A DNA stretch of 64,000 nucleotides from Luteibaculum oceani (lineage in GTDB: Bacteria > Bacteroidota > Bacteroidia > Flavobacteriales_D > Luteibaculaceae). The first letter of the stretch is position 1. Every line of letters begins with the position of its first letter. The notes beneath the pieces are model-generated. The model made no database searches. It worked only from the letters and a program-made list of their open reading frames with translations, and was not told where the DNA came from. Shown one piece after another: positions 1 through 8,956 of this stretch. The position numbers were made by a program, and so were the translations under genes. The DNA lies in NCBI RefSeq assembly GCF_007995015.1, contig NZ_VORB01000004.1, positions 1 through 64,000 of the forward strand, read 5' to 3'.

Positions 1-88
<88 letters not shown>

Positions 89-152
89 GAAAACTTTAAG
101 TTTTATTACTCTCAGGTAAACTTTTTTAATCTTAGACTTTTCGATGTCCAAA

Positions 153-170
153 CAATACTTCAAAGAACTC
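153..170 (-). promoter_or_regulatory. boxA-like antitermination site in the rRNA leader
   Basis: On the minus strand this reads GAGTTCTTTGAAGTATTG, about 65 nt before the 16S 5' end. It resembles the boxA core (consensus TGCTCTTTAACA) that loads the Nus antitermination complex on rRNA leaders. The position is right for a leader boxA. The assignment rests on motif and position only. Confidence 0.5.
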
Positions 171-237
171 TCTATTCCTTATCTTCCCTTCACTCCCACA
201 CTCAATCTCTCAAGCGTGTTTCCCGTAAAAGGGAGCG

Positions 238-271
238 CAAAGGTAAGAAGTTTTTTTCATTTAATCGCAAA
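238..271 (-). promoter_or_regulatory. rRNA promoter P3 (proximal), Bacteroidota type
   Basis: On the minus strand a -7 element TACCTTTG (238-245) lies 22 nt from a -33 element TTTG (268-271), matching TAnnTTTG/TTTG. Upstream lie long A-tracts (minus strand) that could serve as an UP-like element. The sequence after the -7 box (CGCTCCCTTTT) resembles that of P2. It sits about 150 nt upstream of 16S. Confidence 0.65.
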
Positions 272-407
272 CTTTTTTTCGATTTTTTTTCGCCGATTTC
301 TCAGTTAGTTAAATCAGAATGCCTGCTATTAAAAAGAACGTTTTCTTTTATTCCTAAGTAAACAAATTGCTTTGTTTTTCTCAGTCCCTTTCTTTCAAAA
401 GGGAGGG

Positions 408-440
408 CAAATGTAAGAAAACTTTTTCTTTATTCTCAAA
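408..440 (-). promoter_or_regulatory. rRNA promoter P2 (middle), Bacteroidota type
   Basis: On the minus strand -7 TACATTTG (408-415) and -33 TTTG (437-440) are separated by 21 nt. An A-rich tract lies upstream and CCCTCCCTTTT follows the -7 box. The whole module looks like a diverged copy of the P3 module 170 bp closer to the gene. Confidence 0.65.
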
Positions 441-528
441 CTTTTTTCAGAAATTTTTTTCTCGCAATCTCTTGCTGTACTTGACTTTCCGATAGTTTTG
501 GAAAAGAACGTTTGCCCGAAAGCGGCTG

Positions 529-561
529 CAAATATAGAGCCTTTTTCTAATTACTTCCAAA
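529..561 (-). promoter_or_regulatory. rRNA promoter P1 (distal), Bacteroidota type
   Basis: On the minus strand -7 TATATTTG (529-536) and -33 TTTG (558-561) are separated by 21 nt. It is the most distal of three promoter-like modules and begins just after the stop of the ABC transporter gene. Between 88 and 577 I see only these promoters, the boxA-like site and T/A-rich filler; there is no credible gene there. Confidence 0.6.
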
Positions 562-577
562 CACAAAATGAAAAAAA

Positions 578-2356
578 TTATCCCTCCCCAAATTGTAAAT
601 CAAACAAGGTCTTGTAATGCCCCTGATTTTCAAGCAGTTCATAATGTGAACCCTGCTCAATTATTTTTCCTTTTTCCAAAACAATGATCTTATCCGCCTT
701 CTGAATAGTACTTAAACGGTGGGCAATTACTATTGAAGTACGCCCTTTGGTAATCTTGTCAATTGCCTTCTGAATTAGTAATTCCGACTCCGTATCTATA
801 GACGATGTAGCCTCATCTAGTATTAAGATACTCGGTTTATACACGTATGCTCTTATAAAAGCAATCAATTGGCGCTGGCCAACCGACAACATGCCCCCTC
901 TTTCTTTAACATCGTAATCGTAGCCGCCTGGTAATTTCGATATAAACTCGTGTGCTTCTACCTCCTTCGCAGCAGCAATTACTTCCTCCCTGCTGATATT
1001 GGGGTTCTTTAATGTGATGTTATTATATATAGTGTCTGAGAACAAAAAGACATCCTGGAGCACTACCGCAACATTTCTCCTTAAAAAATTAAGTACGTAA
1101 TCCCTTAAATCCTTCCCATCCAATAAAATTTGCCCCTTTTGGAACTCATAAAGGCGAGAGATTAAATTGATTACACTCGTTTTTCCTGCTCCCGTAGCCC
1201 CAACAAATGCTATTGTTTGCCCTGGACTTACATCAAAACTAAGATCCTTAAGCACATAGTCCTCATCTACATAGGCAAAATGAACCCCCTGGAAGCTGAT
1301 TTCTCCTTTAATACTTCCTGTATTAATATGTCCTTGGTCCTCTATGGTTGCATTGGTATCCAATAGATTAAATACGCGTTCACTCCCAACCATACCCATT
1401 TGCAAAACATTAAATCGATCTGCCAACTGCCTAATTGGGCGAAACAGCATGTGAATCATAAGGATAAATTGAAAGAGAACACCAAAAGTTACCTCGTCAT
1501 TTATAACGCCTTTAACACCGTACCATACCAAAAGAGCAATGGAAACAGCTGAAAACAGCTCCACCAAAGGAAAGAATATGGAGTTTGCCCATACCGATTT
1601 GATATGCGCATCCATGTGTTGTTCATTAATCTTCTTGAATTTCTCGAACTCTACCTCCTCTCGGTTAAAGATTTGGACTATACTCATTCCTGTTACATGC
1701 TCCTGCACGAAAGCATTTAAGCGAGAAACCTGTTGGCGCACCGCTGTAAATGCTTTTTTAATAGCGTTTTTGAAAATGTTTGTGGCGACTAACAACAGCG
1801 GAATGCTGGCTATAGAAAGCAGAGAAAGCTCCCAATCTTTATAGAACATGTAGCCAATAACTACCACCAACTTCAAAATGTCCCCTATTATAATAAGTAT
1901 ACCTTGGGAGAAAATCTCCCCAATGGTCTCTATATCGGACACCAATCTTGTTACCAAGGTTCCGATAGGAGTGTTATCGTAAAACTTTAAGCGAAATTTA
2001 CTTACATGATTAAAAAGGATAGACCTTAAATCTATCGTTACCGCCTGTCCCAGCCAATTTGCATTGTAGGTTTGAAAAAATTGAAAAACAGACTCAATAA
2101 CCAAAACAACTATTACCAATATGGTTATATTAAGTAATCCCTGCTGATCTTGAGTTGCGATGTATTTATCAATGGCATTACCTATTAACATGGGTTTAAC
2201 TGGTGCCAAGAAGCCCAGCAAAATAGTTAACACTGCGGTTAACATAAACTTCGCCTTATACGGCCCAACAAAACGGAGAACTCTTTTAAAGAGCCCGAAA
2301 TCGAAAGCCTTACCCGCTACAGAATCCTTTTTTTCTACTGCTTTTGCTGTTGCCAT
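578..2356 (-). CDS. ABC exporter, fused permease/ATPase (MsbA/MdlB-type)
   Basis: A 592-aa half-transporter that would work as a dimer in the inner membrane, using ATP to export a lipid, drug or peptide; the substrate cannot be told from sequence. Residues about 30-330 form a six-helix ABC exporter transmembrane domain. The nucleotide-binding domain follows, with Walker A GATGAGKT (386-393), Q-loop Gln434, signature LSVGQ (490-494), Walker B ILILDE (510-515) and switch His546. All catalytic elements are intact and the length is normal for the family. Its start overlaps the end of truA by 22 bp, so the two are probably co-transcribed. The stop lies just upstream of the rRNA promoters. A lipid-flippase role is possible but unproven. 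Confidence 0.93.
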   Translation of the reverse strand: MATAKAVEKKDSVAGKAFDFGLFKRVLRFVGPYKAKFMLTAVLTILLGFLAPVKPMLIGNAIDKYIATQDQQGLLNITILVIVVLVIESVFQFFQTYNANWLGQAVTIDLRSILFNHVSKFRLKFYDNTPIGTLVTRLVSDIETIGEIFSQGILIIIGDILKLVVVIGYMFYKDWELSLLSIASIPLLLVATNIFKNAIKKAFTAVRQQVSRLNAFVQEHVTGMSIVQIFNREEVEFEKFKKINEQHMDAHIKSVWANSIFFPLVELFSAVSIALLVWYGVKGVINDEVTFGVLFQFILMIHMLFRPIRQLADRFNVLQMGMVGSERVFNLLDTNATIEDQGHINTGSIKGEISFQGVHFAYVDEDYVLKDLSFDVSPGQTIAFVGATGAGKTSVINLISRLYEFQKGQILLDGKDLRDYVLNFLRRNVAVVLQDVFLFSDTIYNNITLKNPNISREEVIAAAKEVEAHEFISKLPGGYDYDVKERGGMLSVGQRQLIAFIRAYVYKPSILILDEATSSIDTESELLIQKAIDKITKGRTSIVIAHRLSTIQKADKIIVLEKGKIIEQGSHYELLENQGHYKTLFDLQFGEG

Positions 2357-3096
2357 GTGATGTTTGGGTACTTTATTTTAGATAAGTATAATCCGCAAGC
2401 TTTTACTGATTCTCCAGCTGCAGAGCGTTTTTTAGCATTTAAAATGTCCTCAATCGCGTAGGGTGGAATTTTTCTATACCCAACTTGTAACAAGGTTCCC
2501 ACCATGGCCCTTACCATATTCCGAAGAAACCTGTTTGCAGATACATCAAATACCAGCCTATTATTATCGATCCAACTCCACTCTGCCCTTGTTACTTCAC
2601 AAATAAAATGATCTACCCCACTTTTGGTTCTTGCTAAAGATTCAAAATCCTTTTTTCCCAGAAACAACTGGGCCGCTTGATTCATAAGATCAATATCTGG
2701 AATTCTCCGCAGGTGCATTGACCTATTTAAGAGGAATGGTGCTTTTTCTAAATGACAGAAGTATTGGTAACTACGCTCGGTGGCATCGAAACGAGAGTGG
2801 AAATCTTGAGCTACAGTTTGAATTTTATGAAAGGCAATGAAATCTCCTAAAAGCCCATTAAGCTTGAATCGCAATTTTGAGGGTTCATATTTATCGGGAG
2901 CATGGAAATTGAGAACAAAGTCACTCGCGTGAACACCAGCATCTGTTCTGCCACATCCTATAACATCAATCTTTTCTTGGAAAAGGGTTTGCAGAGCATT
3001 TTCAATTTCCCCTTGCACAGAAATGGCATTGGGCTGAATTTGCCATCCATGAAAATGCGTTCCTACAAATGATATTTTTGCTGCGTAATTTTCCAC
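2335..3096 (-). CDS. truA: tRNA pseudouridine(38-40) synthase TruA
   Basis: A 253-aa enzyme that converts U38-U40 of the tRNA anticodon arm to pseudouridine. The hallmark GCGRTDAGVHA motif is present near residues 48-58, with catalytic Asp52. The FHGWQ stretch near the N-terminus and the C-terminal NRFLRNMVRAMVG segment are also typical of TruA. Length is normal. The start is a GTG (minus strand 3096-3094), chosen because the protein then begins at the usual TruA N-terminus. Only 21 bp separate it from the divergent phosphodiesterase gene. The 3' end overlaps the ABC exporter gene by 22 bp, suggesting an operon. Confidence 0.96.
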   Translation of the reverse strand: MENYAAKISFVGTHFHGWQIQPNAISVQGEIENALQTLFQEKIDVIGCGRTDAGVHASDFVLNFHAPDKYEPSKLRFKLNGLLGDFIAFHKIQTVAQDFHSRFDATERSYQYFCHLEKAPFLLNRSMHLRRIPDIDLMNQAAQLFLGKKDFESLARTKSGVDHFICEVTRAEWSWIDNNRLVFDVSANRFLRNMVRAMVGTLLQVGYRKIPPYAIEDILNAKKRSAAGESVKACGLYLSKIKYPNITWQQQKQ

Positions 3097-3117
3097 CGCA
3101 ACAAAACTAAGCTACTT

Positions 3118-3621
3118 ATGCAAATTGCCATTATTTCTGATACCCATAGTTACCTCGATAACAAAATTTGGAAGTATTTAAACGAGGTGGATGAAATTTG
3201 GCATGCTGGAGATGTGGGTGCAAAAACGGTAATTGACCAGCTGGAAAAATTAGGAAAACCCCTACGAGGAGTGTACGGCAACATCGACAACCATGAAATT
3301 CGAAAGATATTTCCTGAATTTCAATACTTCGATATCCAAGGACTACGAATTGGAATGACGCACATTGCCGGTAACCCAGGACGCTATCCAAGTAAGATAA
3401 AAGATTGGTTTAAGCAGCACCCCTGCGATCTATTTATTTGCGGGCACAGTCATATACTAAAAGTAACTCGAGACAAGGAATTTGGACACCTTCACATGAA
3501 TCCAGGTGCCGCAGGTAGGCATGGATTTCATCAAACCAAAACTATTCTGCTTTTGGATATTAATAATGGAAAACCAGAAAATTTACGGGTTGTTGAACTG
3601 GGGCCTCGCGCTAAAATTTAA
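3118..3621 (+). CDS. YfcE/MJ0936-type metallophosphoesterase
   Basis: A 167-aa single-domain calcineurin-like phosphodiesterase, probably cytosolic and two-metal dependent. Family metal ligands are visible in order: SDTH (Asp8, His10), GDV (Asp32), GN (Asn55), TH (His82) and GHSH (His110, His112). The size and compact layout match YfcE/MJ0936 proteins, which hydrolyse phosphodiesters in vitro; the cellular substrate is unknown. It is divergent from truA. Its stop codon overlaps the stop codon of the convergent DUF4293 gene by 4 bp, so there is no room for a terminator between them. Confidence 0.9.
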   Translation: MQIAIISDTHSYLDNKIWKYLNEVDEIWHAGDVGAKTVIDQLEKLGKPLRGVYGNIDNHEIRKIFPEFQYFDIQGLRIGMTHIAGNPGRYPSKIKDWFKQHPCDLFICGHSHILKVTRDKEFGHLHMNPGAAGRHGFHQTKTILLLDINNGKPENLRVVELGPRAKI

Positions 3622-4091
3622 CGCAACCTATCCATTGATCGGATAAGTTCTTCATCCTTTTTAATGGATCGATTAGCCAATATTAAAAAGGCGATTGCTA
3701 TTACCGGAAGATACGAACCCAAGTTGTAAACTACCTCTATTTTACCCATAGACTCCTCCATAAAGTCTTTAATCGACCCCATGTTAATGTACATTACAAC
3801 GGTTAAAACAAGAAGGAAGAAATAGGATATGTGCCCTAAACGAAGTTGTAGTCTTCTATTGTTATAGCGTGTTATCATAAATAAGATTACCAATGCAACG
3901 AGGTTTGCCGCTATTCCCCCAAATCGTAAAAAGTATAAAGGGGCTCCTCCCATTTCATTTCCAACAAACTGATAAGGCATTAACTCCCAGGTAGTATCAT
4001 TAAAAGAAAAATTAGCTAAAGAGAAAAAATTAAAAAGCACCAATGCTACAAAAGCAAGTAACATGTATATCGTTTGGATTCGCTGCCACAT
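3618..4091 (-). CDS. DUF4293 family four-helix membrane protein
   Basis: A 157-aa inner-membrane protein starting MWQRIQTIYML, the usual opening of the Bacteroidota DUF4293 family. Four hydrophobic segments are seen (about residues 7-27, 52-72, 86-103 and 124-142). The C-terminus (about 143-157) is charged and probably cytoplasmic. No catalytic motif is visible and the family has no assigned function. A -7-like element TATATTTG lies at 4105-4112 on the same strand, 14 bp before the start, so it may have its own promoter. It faces rho, a common neighbour of this family as I recall it. Confidence 0.85.
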   Translation of the reverse strand: MWQRIQTIYMLLAFVALVLFNFFSLANFSFNDTTWELMPYQFVGNEMGGAPLYFLRFGGIAANLVALVILFMITRYNNRRLQLRLGHISYFFLLVLTVVMYINMGSIKDFMEESMGKIEVVYNLGSYLPVIAIAFLILANRSIKKDEELIRSMDRLR

Positions 4092-4104
4092 AAGATTTTT
4101 CGGG

Positions 4105-4112
4105 CAAATATA
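4105..4112 (-). promoter_or_regulatory. -7 promoter element for the DUF4293 gene
   Basis: Minus-strand TATATTTG fits the Bacteroidota -7 consensus TAnnTTTG and ends 14 bp before the start codon at 4091. No clear TTTG is seen at the -33 distance, so the call is tentative. The rest of the 4092-4292 gap holds the rho leader, with a weak 6-bp dyad GACAGT/ACTGTC at 4204-4231. Confidence 0.4.
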
Positions 4113-4292
4113 GGTTTCAACACGGGTCTGTTAAAACATATCTTATTTTTTTTAGTTAACTTATGCGTGCTACATGGAAATTTGTCTATTATTGCAGGCA
4201 AGAGACAGTTACTAAGTTTCCTTTCACTGTCGAATCCACAAAGTCTTAATTGATTTTTCCACTCATTATTTTCTGATAATAACCAATAGTTA

Positions 4293-6107
4293 ATGTACGA
4301 CATAGAGCAACTAAAAGCCAAGAAGATTCTTGACTTACGCGAAATTGCCAAAGAGCTTAAGATAAGAGGCACTGGTTTAAAAAAAACTGACCTTGTTTAC
4401 CGCATTCTAGATAAACAGGCCGACGATCCTAAGTACGTAGAAGCTGTATACAATTTATTTGAGTCTGCCCCCGAAAAGGGAGCTGCCGAGCAACCAAAGG
4501 AGAAAAAGCCAGTTGCAAGCTCAGATCGAGATCTTTTTTCCAATAAGGAAGGACAAAATCAACGTCCTAGAAAACCAAGAAATATTGGTAAAGAAGAAGG
4601 ATCTGAAAAGTCAAATAACGAAAGAAAAGAAAATCAGAAGTCTGAGCATGGCTCACCTAGGAACCAAGAAAGACCTGAGAATAAAAGGGAATCTCGTGGT
4701 GACCAAAGAGAAGCTCGAGAACCAAGAGAGCCAAAGGAGGCTAGAGAAAACAAAGACTCTAGAGACACAAGAGATCAAAAAGACAATCGCGGGGAGCAAC
4801 AAGATAGAAAAGGTCGTGAACGTAGAAATGACCAGCGCAATGATCAAAAGAACGATCAACGCAATGATCAACGCAATGATCAGCGTAGTGACCAACGCAA
4901 TGACCGCAGAGACAACCGTCGCAACGACAACAGACAAAACCAAAACAACGATAACCGCAATCAGGAAAAAGACCCAACCGATAAATTCGACTTCGAAGGA
5001 ATCATCTATTGTGAGGGTGTTTTAGAAATGATGCAAGAGGGGTATGGTTTTCTAAGATCCTCAGACTATAACTACCTACCTTCACCCGATGATGTATACG
5101 TATCTCAATCACAGATAAAATTATTTGGATTAAAAACGGGGGACACCATTAGAGGTGAAATCAGACCTCCTAAGAATGGAGAAAAATATTTCCCCCTGGT
5201 TAAGGTGGAAGAAATAAATGGTAGAAAACCCGACTTCGTTAGAGACAGAATTCCATTTAAATATTTAACCCCATTATTTGCCCAGGAAAAGTTACAGATT
5301 GCTGAAAAGGAATCCACTACTTCGACTAGAATAATGGATTTATTCTCCCCTATTGGTAAAGGTCAGCGTGGATTAATTGTAGCGCAACCCAAAACGGGTA
5401 AAACGGTACTACTTAAAGAGGTTGCCAACGCAATTGCAGCGAATCATCCAGAGGCTTATTTAATTATTTTATTAATTGATGAACGCCCAGAAGAGGTTAC
5501 CGACATGAAGCGCTCAGTTAATGCTGAAGTAATTGCCTCTACCTTTGATGAACAAGCGAGCAACCACGTAAAAATTGCAAACATCGTTCTTGAAAAAGCG
5601 AAGCGTATGGTAGAATGCGGTCACGATGTAGTAATTCTTCTTGACTCCATAACTCGTTTAGCAAGAGCTTACAACACCGTTCAGCCAGCTTCAGGTAAGG
5701 TTCTTTCTGGAGGGGTTGACGCCAATGCTTTACACAAGCCAAAAAGATTCTTTGGTGCTGCAAGAAACGTCGAAAACGGTGGTTCATTAACCATTTTGGC
5801 TACTGCGCTTACCGAAACGGGTTCGAAAATGGATGAGGTAATTTTCGAAGAATTTAAGGGAACAGGAAACATGGAACTACAGCTAGATAGAAAACTAGCA
5901 AATCGTAGATTATTCCCTGCTATAGATCTTCAAACTTCTGGAACCCGTAGAGAAGACCTATTAATGGACAAGGAGCACCTTCAAAGAATGTGGATCCTGA
6001 GAAAATACTTAGCCGACATGAACCCAATAGAGGCTATGGAAGATATTAAAAACAGAGTTGAACAAACTCGTAACAACGAGGAGTTCTTTATAACAATGAA
6101 TGGATAA
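4293..6107 (+). CDS. rho: Transcription termination factor Rho with long disordered insert
   Basis: Rho is the hexameric RNA helicase that ends transcription of untranslated RNA. Residues 1-45 form the Rho N-terminal helical domain. Residues about 60-230 are a charged, low-complexity insert rich in Arg, Asn, Asp, Gln and Glu. The cold-shock-like RNA-binding domain follows (about 235-310, GYGFLR at 250-255), then the RecA-type ATPase with Walker A AQPKTGKT (364-371) and the R-loop around [20 protein letters not shown]. At 604 aa it is about 185 residues longer than E. coli Rho (419 aa), nearly all of it the insert. Such inserts are known in several Rho lineages and can add RNA binding. The DUF4199 gene follows after 5 bp. 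Confidence 0.97.
   Translation: MYDIEQLKAKKILDLREIAKELKIRGTGLKKTDLVYRILDKQADDPKYVEAVYNLFESAPEKGAAEQPKEKKPVASSDRDLFSNKEGQNQRPRKPRNIGKEEGSEKSNNERKENQKSEHGSPRNQERPENKRESRGDQREAREPREPKEARENKDSRDTRDQKDNRGEQQDRKGRERRNDQRNDQKNDQRNDQRNDQRSDQRNDRRDNRRNDNRQNQNNDNRNQEKDPTDKFDFEGIIYCEGVLEMMQEGYGFLRSSDYNYLPSPDDVYVSQSQIKLFGLKTGDTIRGEIRPPKNGEKYFPLVKVEEINGRKPDFVRDRIPFKYLTPLFAQEKLQIAEKESTTSTRIMDLFSPIGKGQRGLIVAQPKTGKTVLLKEVANAIAANHPEAYLIILLIDERPEEVTDMKRSVNAEVIASTFDEQASNHVKIANIVLEKAKRMVECGHDVVILLDSITRLARAYNTVQPASGKVLSGGVDANALHKPKRFFGAARNVENGGSLTILATALTETGSKMDEVIFEEFKGTGNMELQLDRKLANRRLFPAIDLQTSGTRREDLLMDKEHLQRMWILRKYLADMNPIEAMEDIKNRVEQTRNNEEFFITMNG
4824..4907 (+). repeat. Seven 12-nt tandem repeats inside rho (RNDQ units)
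   Basis: Seven consecutive 12-nt units, with majority form CGCAATGATCAA, encode [24 protein letters not shown] and RNDR at Rho residues about 178-205. The units differ by a few bases. Being multiples of three they can expand or contract without a frameshift, so copy number is likely to vary between strains. Confidence 0.9.
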
Positions 6108-6112
6108 CCATT

Positions 6113-6613
6113 ATGTTATTACCCCTATTTTTTGCAATAAGTGCCATTCTAATTCGTTTGGCACTTTTTTATTTCGGATTTGAATCACAGGAAAGCGGTA
6201 GATACATTTTCCTACTTCATATTTTAATGATTCTACTCTCTGTTTTCTTCGGTATCATGGCATTTGCCCGTGCTTATCCTAACCAGAGAAATTTTACTTC
6301 TTTCATAAAGCAAGGACTTAAATCGGGAGGACTGTACACCTTTATACTAACAGGTTTCTTAATGGTGTTTTACGGGTGGATAAACCCCGAAACATTTGAA
6401 GCCAAGAAGGAAGTGCTAATTCAAAGCCAATTGGAATCAGCGGGAAACATATCTCCAGAACAACTAGAAAAAGCGCAATCCAACATGGAAGAGTTTTTTA
6501 CGGTATTCAATTACAGTACCATTAGCATGTTGGGATTTCTGGTAATTACCATATTCTACGCTGCAGGTAGTGCTGCCCTCTTTATGTACTTGAGAAAATT
6601 TTTGCCGAAATAA
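6113..6613 (+). CDS. DUF4199 family membrane protein
   Basis: A 166-aa inner-membrane protein with four hydrophobic stretches (about residues 2-20, 31-51, 74-90 and 138-158) and a charged loop at about 95-130. The layout and the FGIMAFARAYPNQ-like region after helix 2 match DUF4199, a Bacteroidota family without known function. It starts 5 bp after the rho stop, so it is almost certainly co-transcribed with rho. Nothing in the sequence suggests an enzyme. Confidence 0.82.
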   Translation: MLLPLFFAISAILIRLALFYFGFESQESGRYIFLLHILMILLSVFFGIMAFARAYPNQRNFTSFIKQGLKSGGLYTFILTGFLMVFYGWINPETFEAKKEVLIQSQLESAGNISPEQLEKAQSNMEEFFTVFNYSTISMLGFLVITIFYAAGSAALFMYLRKFLPK

Positions 6614-6652
6614 TTAAAAAGTATATTTAGAGCGGTTTTTAACAACTCTTTA

Positions 6653-8956
6653 ATGCTTTTAAGAAAATTCCTACCCTACCTAGCACTAATTTGTGCAACT
6701 CCGATTTTTTCTCAGAACAAAATTGCAGGTAAGGTAACCGACCAAACAACCGGAGAAGCTCTATATGGAGCTACCGTTTTTGATAAAATTAGTGGCAAAG
6801 GAGCCGTAACTAACAATTACGGCTTTTATGTTTTTACCACCGATTCAGCAACTATAGACCTACAGGTTTCCTTCGTTGGATATCAACCCAAAAGCCACGA
6901 AGGTAGATCCGTTTACGCAACCCAACTAGACTTTGCCCTAAGTTCTTCTATAGATTTAAACACCGTAGAAATTATTGCGGAAAGGACACCATTAAAAGCG
7001 GTTGGAACTAAAATGGATCATAAATTCATTAAGCACGTTCCCGCGTTTCTAGGTGAAAACGATGTATTAAGATCCGCACAATTTATTCCAGGAATACAAT
7101 CGGCGGGAGATGGAGCAACGGGGCTAGTGGTTAGAGGAGGTTCTCCGGATCAAAATTTAATTCTTTTAGATGGAGTACCCATTTATAACGCCTTCCACGT
7201 AATGGGCTTGTTTTCTGTATTCAATCCAGAGATGATACAAAACACCTACATCCTTAAGGGAGCATTTCCTGCAAGATATGGCGGCAGATTATCTTCCGTT
7301 ATGGACATCCAAACCAAAGAAGGGAGTAGAGAAAAACTAAATGGTAGCGTAGGTTTAGGACCTTTGGTAAGCCATGTATTTGTTGAAGGCCCAATTGGAG
7401 ATAAAAAACAAAGCAGTTTTGTGATTTCAGGACGCAGAACCTTTATGGATATCCTAATGAAACCCTTTATTTATGCTGCATCAGAGGGCGAAGCATCCGG
7501 TGGTTTTCATTTTCACGACTTTAATGCTAAGTACAATATAACCTTAGATCCCAATAACCAACTTTATGCCTCGGTTTACTTAGGGAAAGATAGATTTGGA
7601 TTTAAGACCCGCGAAGAAGATGGGTACCAAGAAAAAGCAAGTTTTGGGTGGGGAAATAATATAGGAATGGTTAGGTGGAACCACCGAAGTAACTCTGGGG
7701 TATTTATGAACCTCAACCTATATTACTCTGACTATAAATTTGCCACAGGATTTGAGTTTAAGGAACCCGATGAGACCTATAAAGAAGGATATCACAGTGG
7801 GATTAGAGATTTAGCGATAAAAGCCAATTGGGAAAGCTCTTTTTATGGAGGAATCGCACGTTGGGGCGCACATCAAACCTTTCATGAATTTAGCCCAGGG
7901 ATTATTGAAATCAGCGGGGATGGGCTTGAAATTTTTGGTGACGTAAGCTCCAATAAAATTATGAGCAGTGAGCTAATTGGATACGGGGAATGGGAAAAAC
8001 CTTGGACGAAAAAAATAAAAAGCAACATAGGGCTAAACTCCACCCGTCTTTCGGTTGAGAACAAGCAATATTTAAATTTTGATCCTCGGTTAAAGGTTTC
8101 TTATCTACCTAAGAAGGGCGAGCTTTTTCTCGGATACAGTCGACTTACTCAAACCTTGCATCTTTTAACGAACCCAGCCATCTCACTCCCTACAGATATT
8201 TGGATTACCTCAACCGATGTTTTAAAGCCGGCCAGAGCAAATGAAATTAGCGCTGGATATTTGGTTAATGTTAATGGATTTGAACTGGAGTTTGGAGCCT
8301 ACGGAAAAACCATTAACAATGTGGTTGAAGTTAAAGAAGGTGAGCAAATCTTTGTGCTAATCGATGATTGGGAAAGCAAACTGAAACAAGGAAAAGGCTA
8401 TTCATACGGAGCAGAATTTGGAGCTCGTAAATCTTACCAAAACCTGGATTTAAGCTTTGGTTTAACCTACTCTAGGTCGTTTAGAAAAATTGAGGGGGTA
8501 GATAACAATGAATACTTCCCCTACAAATACGACAGGCCCATTTATTTAACCCAAACAGGCTTATGGAACTTCGCCAAAAACAAAAGTTTTTCCTGGGCTT
8601 TTACCCTTGCCAGTGGCTACCGATTTACGGCTCCTCGAGGAAGTTATTTTTTAGGATCCAATTACCAAGGCAATGAATTCAATAATTGGTATGCCAATAG
8701 GTTTGATATCGAGGTGTATTCGGACCGAAATGGTGAAGTTATGCCTATATATCACCGGCTGGACATAGCCTACGAATCTAAAAAAGTCAAGAAAAAGGGT
8801 GAACGCATCTGGAAAATAGGGCTCACAAATGCCTATAACCGAGTTAACCCAATATTTGTAGACACCTGGGGCCTTGATTTAAACGAAAGTAATAAGGCTG
8901 ACGCATACGGATTAATACCAATTTTACCTTCTTTCAAATGGACAAGAACATTCTAA
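6653..8956 (+). CDS. TonB-dependent outer-membrane receptor (DUF4249-associated)
   Basis: A 767-aa outer-membrane active transporter. Residues 1-20 are a signal peptide ending in FSQ. Residues 22-105 form a carboxypeptidase-like regulatory domain (starting KIAGKVTDQTTGEAL). The plug follows at about 125-230, with GIQSAGDGATGLVVRGG and a QNLILLDGVPIYN stretch; the rest is a 22-strand-type barrel ending in an aromatic residue (WTRTF). No separate TonB box is obvious. The ligand is unknown. The downstream DUF4249 lipoprotein gene starts inside its last 19 nt. A paralogous receptor/lipoprotein pair with the same junction lies at 31482-34792. The two receptors share plug motifs, but their barrels are diverged. 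Confidence 0.93.
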   Translation: MLLRKFLPYLALICATPIFSQNKIAGKVTDQTTGEALYGATVFDKISGKGAVTNNYGFYVFTTDSATIDLQVSFVGYQPKSHEGRSVYATQLDFALSSSIDLNTVEIIAERTPLKAVGTKMDHKFIKHVPAFLGENDVLRSAQFIPGIQSAGDGATGLVVRGGSPDQNLILLDGVPIYNAFHVMGLFSVFNPEMIQNTYILKGAFPARYGGRLSSVMDIQTKEGSREKLNGSVGLGPLVSHVFVEGPIGDKKQSSFVISGRRTFMDILMKPFIYAASEGEASGGFHFHDFNAKYNITLDPNNQLYASVYLGKDRFGFKTREEDGYQEKASFGWGNNIGMVRWNHRSNSGVFMNLNLYYSDYKFATGFEFKEPDETYKEGYHSGIRDLAIKANWESSFYGGIARWGAHQTFHEFSPGIIEISGDGLEIFGDVSSNKIMSSELIGYGEWEKPWTKKIKSNIGLNSTRLSVENKQYLNFDPRLKVSYLPKKGELFLGYSRLTQTLHLLTNPAISLPTDIWITSTDVLKPARANEISAGYLVNVNGFELEFGAYGKTINNVVEVKEGEQIFVLIDDWESKLKQGKGYSYGAEFGARKSYQNLDLSFGLTYSRSFRKIEGVDNNEYFPYKYDRPIYLTQTGLWNFAKNKSFSWAFTLASGYRFTAPRGSYFLGSNYQGNEFNNWYANRFDIEVYSDRNGEVMPIYHRLDIAYESKKVKKKGERIWKIGLTNAYNRVNPIFVDTWGLDLNESNKADAYGLIPILPSFKWTRTF

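Noticed and set aside
4046-4372. Minus-strand open frame across the rho start
   Set aside because: It overlaps two well-supported genes and has no recognisable features.
4459-5025. 188-codon open frame in a second frame inside rho
   Set aside because: The repetitive Lys/Asn/Thr-rich DNA of the Rho insert stays open in several frames. The rho frame has the conserved domains on both sides.
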